Notes: generated from the sequence alone by a model not told the origin. DNA of 34,148 nucleotides from JBNKEI01 sp050288705 (GCA_050288705.1 JBNKEI010000154.1:1-34148); one strand, 5' to 3'; shown: positions 16,423 to 25,893, counted from the first letter of the stretch. Translations and numbers: made by a program.

Positions 16423-19400
16423 ATGGGAAAAATTGCTATAATAGGAATGGGTTGTTTATTTCCAGGGTATACCAATAAGAACGAGTTTTGGGAAAAATTA
16501 GTAAAAAACCAGCCCTTGACAGAAGTACATTATTTCAATGGACGACGTGTTGAGCGGGGAGCGTTGCCTAAGAATCCATTGAAGATGGGTGAGTTTCTTA
16601 AACAATCTTTCGGAGACGCGATTCCTAAAGAATTAAATAGGTTAGGGGAGGTATATAAGTGGACTTGCTACGTATGTAACGAAGCCTTAAGAGAAAATGG
16701 CTATAACCGTCAGACGGAATGGCTAAAGCGCACTGGATTGGTAATGGGCAATACCGCATCCCCAGCGCGTGATAGTTTGAGCGTGCTGAAATCATTGATG
16801 CAAACAAATTTGAAAAGTATTGTTGGAGGTATTCTTAATAACAATAAAATACATTTAAATATTGCTAGTGATGATGACCAGTCCGATCCGTTCGCCGCAT
16901 TTTCTGATGCGGAAATCTCTACCAGAACCGCTCAAATACTGTCTTTAGGGGGACCAGTATTATCATTGAATGTCGCATGTGCAACCCCTTTATTCGCAAT
17001 TAAGCTGGCTTCGTATTACCTTAATACATATAAAGCTGATCTTATGATCGCAGGCTCCAGTAATGAGAGTGAGAATGTAAAAATAAGCTCTTCTCTTTTT
17101 GATACCTTAGGAATTTTGTCTGACGAAGGGAAAAGTCGTCCTCTGAACAAAGAATCTGATGGCTTGATAATGTCTTCAGGAGCAGGAGCCTTTGCGCTTA
17201 AACGGTTGCCCGATGCAGTTAGAGATGGGGACAGTATCTTGGCAGTAGTGGAGAGTATTGGATGGTCAAATGATGCTGGGGGTAAGTCGATTTTGGCTCC
17301 CGACAATGAAGGTCAGATCCGAGCCTTCCAAGATGCCTATCGAACGGGATTGTCTGCTCAAATCGATTATATTGAGTGTCATGCTACCGGAACAAAAGCC
17401 GGAGACCAACTTGAATTAGAATCCATTTCTCGATTTTTTGGACAAAAAGGCGTGCGTCCATACATTGGGGCACTTAAAGGAAGTACTGGGCATTTTTTTA
17501 CCTCTTCTGCAAATGGGGCGGCCGCAAAAATTATTCTGTCAATGAAGAATAATCTAATTCCGGCGACCATTCGCGTTTCTGAACCCTTAGAATCCAGAGA
17601 CAAGAGTATTTCTGCCAAAGAAGTAGTTACCAAAAATATGGAATGGCCAGTAGTGCGAAAAAAGCGTGCTGGCGTGAACGCTTTTGGATTTGGCGGAGTT
17701 AATGCTCACATGGTAATAAGCGAGTATAATTCCAGTGATAACGAATCAATTGCAGTAGATACCGCTCAAAGTTCTACATTTGGCCCAATAGCTATAGTTG
17801 GAATGGGTTTGCATATTGGTGGATATGATTCGGTTAATAAATATTTCAATGCCTTGATGAAAGGGAGCGCAACCTGGCAAAAACCTGACCAATATCGTTG
17901 GTCAAATGCACAGGCCGACAAGTCGAAAATGGAAGAACTGGGCATAGAAAAAATGCCCAAAGGAGCATACATAAACAATTTTGACTTTGACTACGTGAAA
18001 TTTAAATTTGCTCCCAAGGATAATCCTTTTATTTTACGCAAAGACATGTTGTTGCTCAATGTTGCCGCGCAGGCGCTTGATGACGCCAACATTCAACCAG
18101 GTAAGTACAAAAGAACCGCCGTAATTGTTAGTTGTGCTCAGGATTTTTCCGACGGCAAGTTTATGTGCATGTTGGAAATCGAGGATGTATTTTTAAAGAG
18201 TCTTAAACAGGCGTGTCCCGATTTAAACTCTCGGCAAATTCAAGAGGTTTTCAACATTTTAAGAAGAGGAGAAAAAAGTGTTGAATCTCCTGATACTATT
18301 ACCGGTGTTATTCCCAATATTAAAGCAAGCCGTATTTCTGCTCATTGGAAGTTTGAAGGCCCCTCATTTTTATTAATGGAGGGAGAAAATTCGGTAGCTC
18401 GTTCTATAGAGATTGCCAATTTTCTTTTGAACGAACAAGCAGTCGATTGCGTGGTGGTAGGCGCTATCGCATTTGCTGGTGAATTCGAGCATATTTTTAT
18501 GCAGAAACAAATTGGTAATTTCGAAAAACTATTAAACAGTGGCATCGGCGAAGGGGCTGCGGTTTTAGTATTAAAGAGACCTGAACAGGCAAAACGTGAT
18601 GGTAATAACATCTACTCCCTAATTAACAATGTTTCCATATCGGGAAATGTGTCTTGCCGAACTGACCAGTTTTCGAGAAGCCAGATTGAGGACTGTATTG
18701 AAAAAGCCATAGTAAAGACAAACTTTGAGAATACTAGCATCGGGTACGTAGACTTTGTATCAAGTTTGCAGCCGCAGGGAGCAAAGACAGTCGAAGAAAG
18801 TTATAAAGAGCGCTATTCAAACGCTCTGGATAATACTTTCATGGTCGGCAGCGCAGAGACTATTACCGGATGTTGTTTCAATTTAGGTTTGGCGGCTTCT
18901 CTTGTGAAAAATGCTTTGCAATTGCATTTCAAAATAAAATTTCCTTTAGATGTCAATCAAAAATTTTCTTCATGGATCTGTCGTGAAAAAACCAGAATGG
19001 CTATTAGCGGAAGTATGGCTTCTAATGGAAGCCTTTCGCAAATAGTAATGACTGAAAGCCAAAGTGTTCCAGAGTTAGCGAAAGTCAATCCTCTTCCTCA
19101 ATCTACATATCTATTGCCCATAAAGGCGGCTAACGGCGAGCAACTTTTTAAGAAAATATTGGAAATTGAAAAAAATGCTAAGGAAAAAAAAGGACTATTA
19201 GCTCTTGTAAATGAGGCTATTGAAGCATTTGAGAAGTCGAAAAATGAGCAAGAAATGCTAACCCTTGCTCTGCTCTGTACATCAAAAGAGACCCTCTTGT
19301 TGGAGCTAGAGAAAAGTAAAGAAGGTGTTCAAAGGGCAATGGCTAGGGGAGAAGACTGGACGTCTAATCAGGGCAGTTACTTCAGCCCGCGTCCTCTCAA

Positions 19401-22062
19401 ACAAAGGGCAAAAACTGTTTGGATGTATCCCCCGGGAAGAATTGTTACGCCAGTCAAAATTTACGAGATGATTGCGCTTTATCCAGAATTAGCGAAGTAT
19501 ATTGAATCGGATATTGCCGACTTATTTAACTACTTAAACCGCAATGATAAGGCAAACCTAGAATTCGATTCTTCGCCGTTTGCGAAATACAATATCGAAT
19601 TCACAATAACTAAGCTGTCTACCGAGTTGCTTAAAACCAAGGCTGGCGTTTTGCCGGATATTGCCTTAGGCGCAAGCATGGGAGAAATAGCATTACCCTA
19701 CATCCTTGGTTGTCTCGGAAATGATGTCGATAGAAACATTTCGGCCAAAAATTTGCTTGAATATATACATGTATTGAATGATACGTCGGTCTTTGAAAAG
19801 TATTTTGGAAGGCCCGCGGAAGAATGGGAAAGTTGGTATGTAGTGCAGTCAAGGCAAATCGTTGAGCAGGTGGTAGAAAGCGAGCCAGCAGTGTTCATCG
19901 CGTTGGTATGTTCGCCAACCGACATTATTATCAGTGGAGAGCGATCTGCTTGCCGACGGGTGTTGAATCGAGTGGGGGGGTTGCATTCAATAGCAGAGGG
20001 CAGTTCTTATGTTCACACTCCCATTTCTGAATTGCACCGGGACAGCTTATATAGTTTGGGATGCAAGCATGGGTTGTTTATTAAAAATAATCTGCCCTAC
20101 GCATTGTATTGCGCGCATACTGGAACTCCTCTCGGGACCACTGTGGAAGAATATTCTCGGAATGTTGTAAATATTATGACCAAAACGGTTGACTTCGTGA
20201 AAGTAGTAAATAGCGCTTATGAAGACGGAGGAAGAATTTTTATTGATCTCGGGACTAATGAAACATGCAAGATGTGGGCTCGTAAAACACTTAGTGATAG
20301 AAAAGATGCAATTGTTCTTTCGTTGCATTCGCTAAATTACTCCTTTGAAGAAAGCTGGAACCGTTTGTTGGCTAGTATGATTTCTCATGGCATTCCGGTT
20401 TCATTGCAAAAAATGTATCGCAATCTTAATCAAGCGAATAAAGCTTCGTATATTGGCACCATTTCCATGGGGTTTCCTCATTATTCAGAAAATGTAGCAT
20501 CGGCGGAGAATCAGCAAAGAGTTCGAGCTTTAGCAAGTTTTTCTGAAAATAATGAAACTAGCAATATCGATCCCAGTGTTGATAACCAAAAGAAAGCAGT
20601 TTCTGACCACTTCAGGCCGATTGATCAACATGAAAAAGGGCAGGAAATGGTGAGAAACAGACAGGCGGACTTGGATAGCAAGTTGGCGCCGATTGATTTA
20701 AAAGCGATTTATGCCCGTACTGCAATGAGGAACGCCAGTGCATATTTAAATTACCAACAGAGCGAAGCTGAATTAATGCATTATATTGGCGACCGACTTC
20801 GTGAAGAACTTAACGAAATTTCTGTGTCTTCGCAAGTTCCGGCGACAAAATCGACGTCAATAGCAAAAAGAAAAAGACCTTGTATTTGGAATTATGAAGA
20901 CATTTTAGAATTAACTAATGGAGATATCTCTAAGGTTTGGGGGGCTAAATACCAGCAATTCGATAAATATCCAGTGCGAACTCGGATGCCTTCTCCGCCG
21001 TTTCTTTTTGTCTCCAGAGTAACCAAAATCGATGCTGAATTTGGCAATTACCGTCCGTCGACGATTGAAATGGAGTATGACGTCACTGACGATTGTATTT
21101 TGGTTAAAGATGGTAAAGCAACTAGCTATTTAATGGACGAATCGGGCCATGTTTGTCTTTTGCTGCTATCGTATATGGGAATTGACGCTATTATGGAGGG
21201 AAAGCGTCGATATAGACATACTAATTCGGAAAGTGCACTTCATGGCGATTTGCCGTCAGTTGGAGAAATTATTCGCGGCGTTTTGGAAATAACTTCGTTT
21301 GTGAACAGTGGTGACACCATGCTGGTGCTTTTCACCTACAGGTGCTTCTGTGGCGAAAGGCATGTTTCTACCGTAAAAGCGGTAGGAGGTTTTTTTACTG
21401 ATGAAGAATTACGAAATTCGAAAGGTCTTGTTTCCAAGTCAAAAATTGTCAGTTCGGTTGTGGAATTAGGTAATAATCATCCCTATATAGCATGTAAAAG
21501 GTTCTCTTTTGACGAAGAAGCGCTCAATAAAATATACGATGCAGCCTTATTATCGCAGCTAAATGAAGGCATTGTTTCGAATTTTAGCTCTCCCGAAAAG
21601 TGTCTAAAGTATTTACAGCAAGCCTCATGTCGTCCCAGCTTGCGTATGGTTGACAGAATAACCGAAATCAACCCCCACGGCGGTCGTTGGCGTTTAGGGG
21701 AAATCTGGGGAGAAAAGCTTATCACCGACGATCATTGGGCCTTTAAAGCGCACTTCAAAAATGATCCGATTTTTCCTGGTTGTATATTGACTGAAGGATT
21801 AAACCAATTGCTATCTTTTCTAGTAGTCTGCTTAGGGGTTCATGTCAAATACTCCGACAAGGAAATCGGAGCAATATTAGATCTGTCAACGAAATCCATT
21901 TTCAGAGGTCAGGTGGAAAAAGGGGTTTCGCGTCTTAAATATCATATAGATATAAAAGAAATTGAATATGGCGATAAATTTAAAATGATAGTAGATGCAG
22001 AAATTTACTGTAACGATAAATACATAGCGCATTCGGAAAATATTGGCATAGAAAGTAGATAA
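16423..22062 (+). CDS. Pfa/HglC-like synthase subunit: KS-CLF-AT-DH-DH
   Basis: The 1879-residue condensing subunit has these domains in order. KS (about 1-440) has Cys186 (NVACAT), His320 (ECHATGT), Lys352 and His357 (GSTGH), so it should be active. A KS-like chain-length factor (about 450-890) has lost all three: Glu655 at the Cys position, and SLQPQG and TITGCC where the His motifs belong. The acyltransferase (about 910-1360) has Ser1085 in GASMGE and probable His1198. FabA-like hot-dog DH1 (about 1500-1690, RMPSPPFLFVSR) has no catalytic His. DH2 (about 1690-1870, HFKNDPIFPGC) has His1777 and Glu1791, spaced like FabA His70/Asp84. The order is that of PfaC with an AT between CLF and DH. 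The start is set by the KS N-terminus (KIAIIGMGCLFPG); no clear Shine-Dalgarno is present. The reading frame is visibly AT-richer than the flanking genes. Confidence 0.9.
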   Translation: MGKIAIIGMGCLFPGYTNKNEFWEKLVKNQPLTEVHYFNGRRVERGALPKNPLKMGEFLKQSFGDAIPKELNRLGEVYKWTCYVCNEALRENGYNRQTEWLKRTGLVMGNTASPARDSLSVLKSLMQTNLKSIVGGILNNNKIHLNIASDDDQSDPFAAFSDAEISTRTAQILSLGGPVLSLNVACATPLFAIKLASYYLNTYKADLMIAGSSNESENVKISSSLFDTLGILSDEGKSRPLNKESDGLIMSSGAGAFALKRLPDAVRDGDSILAVVESIGWSNDAGGKSILAPDNEGQIRAFQDAYRTGLSAQIDYIECHATGTKAGDQLELESISRFFGQKGVRPYIGALKGSTGHFFTSSANGAAAKIILSMKNNLIPATIRVSEPLESRDKSISAKEVVTKNMEWPVVRKKRAGVNAFGFGGVNAHMVISEYNSSDNESIAVDTAQSSTFGPIAIVGMGLHIGGYDSVNKYFNALMKGSATWQKPDQYRWSNAQADKSKMEELGIEKMPKGAYINNFDFDYVKFKFAPKDNPFILRKDMLLLNVAAQALDDANIQPGKYKRTAVIVSCAQDFSDGKFMCMLEIEDVFLKSLKQACPDLNSRQIQEVFNILRRGEKSVESPDTITGVIPNIKASRISAHWKFEGPSFLLMEGENSVARSIEIANFLLNEQAVDCVVVGAIAFAGEFEHIFMQKQIGNFEKLLNSGIGEGAAVLVLKRPEQAKRDGNNIYSLINNVSISGNVSCRTDQFSRSQIEDCIEKAIVKTNFENTSIGYVDFVSSLQPQGAKTVEESYKERYSNALDNTFMVGSAETITGCCFNLGLAASLVKNALQLHFKIKFPLDVNQKFSSWICREKTRMAISGSMASNGSLSQIVMTESQSVPELAKVNPLPQSTYLLPIKAANGEQLFKKILEIEKNAKEKKGLLALVNEAIEAFEKSKNEQEMLTLALLCTSKETLLLELEKSKEGVQRAMARGEDWTSNQGSYFSPRPLKQRAKTVWMYPPGRIVTPVKIYEMIALYPELAKYIESDIADLFNYLNRNDKANLEFDSSPFAKYNIEFTITKLSTELLKTKAGVLPDIALGASMGEIALPYILGCLGNDVDRNISAKNLLEYIHVLNDTSVFEKYFGRPAEEWESWYVVQSRQIVEQVVESEPAVFIALVCSPTDIIISGERSACRRVLNRVGGLHSIAEGSSYVHTPISELHRDSLYSLGCKHGLFIKNNLPYALYCAHTGTPLGTTVEEYSRNVVNIMTKTVDFVKVVNSAYEDGGRIFIDLGTNETCKMWARKTLSDRKDAIVLSLHSLNYSFEESWNRLLASMISHGIPVSLQKMYRNLNQANKASYIGTISMGFPHYSENVASAENQQRVRALASFSENNETSNIDPSVDNQKKAVSDHFRPIDQHEKGQEMVRNRQADLDSKLAPIDLKAIYARTAMRNASAYLNYQQSEAELMHYIGDRLREELNEISVSSQVPATKSTSIAKRKRPCIWNYEDILELTNGDISKVWGAKYQQFDKYPVRTRMPSPPFLFVSRVTKIDAEFGNYRPSTIEMEYDVTDDCILVKDGKATSYLMDESGHVCLLLLSYMGIDAIMEGKRRYRHTNSESALHGDLPSVGEIIRGVLEITSFVNSGDTMLVLFTYRCFCGERHVSTVKAVGGFFTDEELRNSKGLVSKSKIVSSVVELGNNHPYIACKRFSFDEEALNKIYDAALLSQLNEGIVSNFSSPEKCLKYLQQASCRPSLRMVDRITEINPHGGRWRLGEIWGEKLITDDHWAFKAHFKNDPIFPGCILTEGLNQLLSFLVVCLGVHVKYSDKEIGAILDLSTKSIFRGQVEKGVSRLKYHIDIKEIEYGDKFKMIVDAEIYCNDKYIAHSENIGIESR

Positions 22063-22084
22063 GCTGCATTTGCTTGAAGGCAAC

Positions 22085-22254
22085 GTAACTATTCAGCGCC
22101 CTTATTTCCTGGTAACGAAAGGCGGCAAGAAATCCGTTCAGGCCGAGCTGTCGAGGTCAAGGCTTCCTAGACTTCATGCCTGCGGCATTACGCTCGGAAA
22201 GACCGTGGTTTTCAACGTTGGTTACCCGCGAGTTGGCTAGTGTTGAATAGTTAC
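22085..22254. mobile_element. 170-bp element with 11-bp inverted ends (MITE-like)
   Basis: GTAACTATTCA at 22085-22095 and TGAATAGTTAC at 22244-22254 are perfect inverted termini enclosing 170 bases with no coding frame. Two of the next four bases also match. Ends starting GTAA recall IS66-family termini, so this could be a non-autonomous derivative. No target-site duplication is apparent (AAGGCAAC left, AAAAATGT right). It fills most of the gap between the convergent synthase and metH genes and may also act as a transcription barrier. Confidence 0.55.
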
Positions 22255-22303
22255 AAAAATGTTTCCTGAGCAAAGGCAGAGTATTAAATGGTGTACAGGT
22301 ATC

Positions 22304-25300
22304 TCAAGATAGCACCGAAAAATGTGATGCCTGAGGATGATGAAAAACCAAACCCGACACACTTGCTTCTGGTGACATCATTAGACTTTCAGTTAATTCA
22401 ATGCCGATTTCTTCAGGTTTTAGAAGGTCAAACAGAAGCCTTTGATCTTCTAATCTGGGGCAAGAGGCATAGCCAAAAGAATAACGTTTGCCTTGATTTT
22501 CTCCAATACCCCACATGCGTCGAACCATTGAATGTAAGTATTCTGCATAGCCTTCCGCGGTTTCTAAGGCAAGTGCTTGCAGAATATGCGATTGCAAATA
22601 TTCCCCTTGGGAGCGATATTTTTTTGCTAATTCGGCAATACCTTTTCCTGCAGTTGCAATAAATAAACAGATACTATCTTCTTTGGGGCGAGGGGAAATA
22701 TAATCGGAGAGACACAATCCGTTATCTTGAAGCTGACGAGGAAACTCAAAAGTGACTAGCGGCCTCTGGTCATTTTCGGAAGCGAAAAGATGAACAGAAT
22801 TACCTTGCGAATGAGCATTAAAGAAACGGAATATAGCTTGCGCAGTCATAAAGCCATGACGGCATTCTTTTTTTACCGATTCCACTCGCTCGCGTAACCA
22901 TAACGCTTTTCTTCCTGCTTCTGACTGCATTAACAGGTCGTTACTATTATTGTGAATTAGAGAACGTGCCAAAGAGCTTTTTAGTCCCAAATGGCGTCCA
23001 TAAAGCATAGAAGGATTAATTAGCTCCCACAAGGCGTCTAGAGGCGTTTGCGAAAGAATATGCTGTTCTCCATCTGGCATAGGGGGAAGAACATCGAGCA
23101 CTGTGACTTTGGTCGACCGCGTTTGGGATGGAGATTTTTGTAGTTGGGAATGAGCAGCAGCAAAAAACTTTTGGCGTTTTCTTTGGTTATCTAAACGAAT
23201 TTCCACCGATTTTTCTGAATCGGTCAATTGTCTAGCCAGGTTTAATCCGCTCATGGCATCTGCTGCAAAAGCTACCACGCCATTATAGGCCGGTGAAATG
23301 TTATGGTCTACGAAATTTTGGGAGAGCGCAGCACCTCCTACTACAATTGGTGTTTCTATGCCGGCTTGTTGCAAATCATTGGCGGTGGTTACCATTTGCA
23401 ATGCTGATTTTACCAGTAATCCCGATAGACCAATAATATCGGGGTCATGTTCTTTAGCGGCTTTAATAATTGTTTCCGAGTCTACCTTGGTTCCCAAGTC
23501 GACTACTTTAAATCCATTATTGGAAAGAACAATCTCGACCAAGTTTTTTCCAATATCATGGACATCGCCTTTTACGGTAGCCAATAAAATTTTTCCACGG
23601 GTTGCTGCTTCGCTGGATGAAAGGTAAGGCTCCAATAAGGTCACTGCGGTTTTCATGGCCTCAGCGCTTTGCAGTACTTCCGCAACAATTAGCTTTCCTT
23701 CATTAAAAAGGCGGCCTACTTCTTCCATTCCTTTCATCAACGGGCCATTTACAATGTCCAAAGGATCAAGGCTAGTTAATTGCTCTTTTAAATCATCGGC
23801 CAGTCCTTCTTTTGAACCCTCTAATATATGCCGAGCCAATCTTTCTTCTACTGGAAGTGTAGTTAGCGGAGCCGCATAAACGCGCTTTTCTCGAAATTGA
23901 TTGGCAAATTCCGCGATAGCCGAGCCCAGTTTTTCTGCGGGTGTGCTTCCCTGGCCGCGACCAAACAATACATTTTCGGCAAGCACACGGTCGCTTTCGG
24001 AAATAGCCGAAAAAGCAAGACATTTTTCAGCGTTCACAATGGCTAGGTCAAGCCCTGCCTGCACACAATAGTGCAAAAACACTGAGTTAATTACTTCTCG
24101 TCCGGCAGCAGGCAAACCAAAGCTAACATTAGAAATTCCCAACACGGTACGACATCGCGGAAGAGTCTGGCGTATAGCGGCAACCGCTTTGATGGTTTGA
24201 TTTGGCGAGCCAATATAGTTTTCATCGCCAGAAGCGCAGGGAAACACTAGTGGATCGAAATATAAATCTTCCTCGGCCATTCCATATTTTTCGGTAAGTA
24301 ATTTATGTGAGCGCAGGGCTATTTCTAATTTGCGCTCAAAAGTAATTGCTTGCCCTTTTTCGTCAATGCAGCCTACCACCAACGCGGCTCCAAACTGTAG
24401 AGCCAAAGGAACAATTCCTTGCAAGCGTTTTTCCCCATCTTCTAAATTTACCGAATTGATTATAGCTTTGCCTTGGCACCAAGAAAGGCCTTCGGCAATG
24501 GCCGTTTCATTAGTGGAATCAATCATAAGAGGAACCCGCACTTTGCGGGTTACTTTTTCCAAAAGACAGCGTAAGTCGTTGACCTCATTGCGGTCAGCTT
24601 GTTGGCAAGATATGTCAATAATGGAAGCCCCCTGTTTTATTTGTGATCGAGCAATATCTGAGGCTTCATCCCATTTTTCTTGGGCAATCAAATCGCGGAA
24701 TTTTTTTGAGCCCATTACATTGGCGCGCTCTCCCACTATATATGGTCGGTTTTGGTCTTTAATTTCCAAAACATCAATTCCTGCCAAAACTGATCGTCGC
24801 TTTACCGGAATTTGGCGTGGCGACCATTGGCGAGCAGCACGCACTACTGCGGCAATATGGTCGCGTTGAGTGCCACAGCACCCGCCAACCAAATTGAGCC
24901 AACCAGCTTGTGCAAACTCCGAAACTGCCCGTGTAAACATTTCTGGCGTTTCTAGATAGCGCCCTTGAGCATCGGGAAGACCGGCATTAGGCGCGCAGGC
25001 TACTCGGGTGCGTGCAGTTCGGGAAAGAATGCGCAGGGGGTTATGCATGTGTGCGGGGCCGGTTGCACAATTAATTCCCAAATACAAAAGATGAAGATGC
25101 TCTAGAGAAACACAAAACGCTTCCACCGATTGCCCGGCTAACATGGTTCCGGTTGATTCAAAAGTTCCCGATATCGCCAACGGAATATTCTCATTTAATT
25201 CTTTGCAAAGACGCTGAATGGCAAAGTAGCCCGCTTTTATATTTACAGTATCGTGGCAGGTCTCTAACAGTAAGTAATCTACTCCGCCTTCCCATAATCC

Positions 25301-25762
25301 TTTTGCTTGCAAGTAATAATTTTCTATTAACTCATTAAAAGTAATCCCCCCAGTCACGGAAATAGCTTTGGTGGTAGGGCCCATTGAGCCTGCTACCCAT
25401 CGTGGATGGTTGGAAGTTGAAAAAGAATCAGCTACTTCTCTAGCCAAACGCGCACTTAAAAAATTGAGCTGTTCTGCTTTTTCGCTTAACCCGTATTCAT
25501 TCATAACCAAGGGAGTAGCGTTGAAACTATTGGTTTTTAGAATGTCCGCACCAGCTTCCATATAGCCAGCGTGAATAGAGCGAATTACTTCGGGCTTGGT
25601 TAAAAGTAGATGCTCATTGCACCCCTCTAGACTGGCTGCGCCATAGTCTTGAGCGCTTAGTTGCAGCTGCTGAATGGAAGTTCCCATGGCGCCGTCAATA
25701 ACTACAACTCTATGGAGCAGGGTTTCTTCCAGGGCAGCAATGCGGAGTTTGCGGGAGAGCAT
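22304..25762 (-). CDS. metH: Cobalamin-dependent methionine synthase
   Basis: MetH transfers methyl from methyl-tetrahydrofolate to homocysteine through cobalamin. The 1152 residues contain all four modules. The homocysteine domain has zinc cysteines in GINCATGP and GGCCGT. The pterin domain follows (IVGERANVMGSKKFRDL, GASIIDISCQQADRNE). The B12 cap and Rossmann domain has the His-ligand motif DVHDIGKN. The C-terminal reactivation domain has RYSFGYASCP for S-adenosylmethionine. The length is slightly under E. coli MetH (about 1227). AAAGGAAA lies before the ATG, and a consensus-like promoter with an inverted repeat at the start point lies upstream. No cobalamin or SAM riboswitch fits in the 131-base gap to menC. 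Confidence 0.97.
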   Translation of the reverse strand: MLSRKLRIAALEETLLHRVVVIDGAMGTSIQQLQLSAQDYGAASLEGCNEHLLLTKPEVIRSIHAGYMEAGADILKTNSFNATPLVMNEYGLSEKAEQLNFLSARLAREVADSFSTSNHPRWVAGSMGPTTKAISVTGGITFNELIENYYLQAKGLWEGGVDYLLLETCHDTVNIKAGYFAIQRLCKELNENIPLAISGTFESTGTMLAGQSVEAFCVSLEHLHLLYLGINCATGPAHMHNPLRILSRTARTRVACAPNAGLPDAQGRYLETPEMFTRAVSEFAQAGWLNLVGGCCGTQRDHIAAVVRAARQWSPRQIPVKRRSVLAGIDVLEIKDQNRPYIVGERANVMGSKKFRDLIAQEKWDEASDIARSQIKQGASIIDISCQQADRNEVNDLRCLLEKVTRKVRVPLMIDSTNETAIAEGLSWCQGKAIINSVNLEDGEKRLQGIVPLALQFGAALVVGCIDEKGQAITFERKLEIALRSHKLLTEKYGMAEEDLYFDPLVFPCASGDENYIGSPNQTIKAVAAIRQTLPRCRTVLGISNVSFGLPAAGREVINSVFLHYCVQAGLDLAIVNAEKCLAFSAISESDRVLAENVLFGRGQGSTPAEKLGSAIAEFANQFREKRVYAAPLTTLPVEERLARHILEGSKEGLADDLKEQLTSLDPLDIVNGPLMKGMEEVGRLFNEGKLIVAEVLQSAEAMKTAVTLLEPYLSSSEAATRGKILLATVKGDVHDIGKNLVEIVLSNNGFKVVDLGTKVDSETIIKAAKEHDPDIIGLSGLLVKSALQMVTTANDLQQAGIETPIVVGGAALSQNFVDHNISPAYNGVVAFAADAMSGLNLARQLTDSEKSVEIRLDNQRKRQKFFAAAHSQLQKSPSQTRSTKVTVLDVLPPMPDGEQHILSQTPLDALWELINPSMLYGRHLGLKSSLARSLIHNNSNDLLMQSEAGRKALWLRERVESVKKECRHGFMTAQAIFRFFNAHSQGNSVHLFASENDQRPLVTFEFPRQLQDNGLCLSDYISPRPKEDSICLFIATAGKGIAELAKKYRSQGEYLQSHILQALALETAEGYAEYLHSMVRRMWGIGENQGKRYSFGYASCPRLEDQRLLFDLLKPEEIGIELTESLMMSPEASVSGLVFHHPQASHFSVLS

Positions 25763-25780
25763 GGGGGTTTCCTTTGATTT

Positions 25781-25796
25781 ATCCGTCTATCCGGAT
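25781..25796. promoter_or_regulatory. Inverted repeat over metH start point, possible operator
   Basis: ATCCG-N6-CGGAT (25781-25796) overlaps the predicted transcription start of metH. A repressor bound here would block initiation. The regulator is unknown; I did not find a MetJ-like or S-box sequence. Confidence 0.4.
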
Positions 25797-25797
25797 G

Positions 25798-25826
25798 AAT
25801 GTAAATAGAGCCCTTGATACTGTCAA
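25798..25826 (-). promoter_or_regulatory. Sigma-70-type promoter for metH
   Basis: On the minus strand TTGACA (25826-25821) is followed after 17 bases by TACATT (25803-25798). This is a perfect -35 and a 4/6 -10 at ideal spacing. Transcription would start near 25791, about 30 bases before the metH ATG. Confidence 0.6.
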
Positions 25827-25893
25827 GCATGTTTAGCTTCTTGTACGTCCAGTTCATTGTTGCTATTTGTTCTGACACCTAGCAGAGAGTGGT

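Noticed and set aside
24330..24869. 179-codon plus-strand frame inside metH
   Set aside because: It is antisense to conserved MetH motifs and has no recognisable domain.
25763..25893. Cobalamin or SAM riboswitch before metH
   Set aside because: The gap is 131 bases and shared with a divergent gene. No B12-box or S-box core is visible and a normal promoter lies about 30 bases from the ATG.
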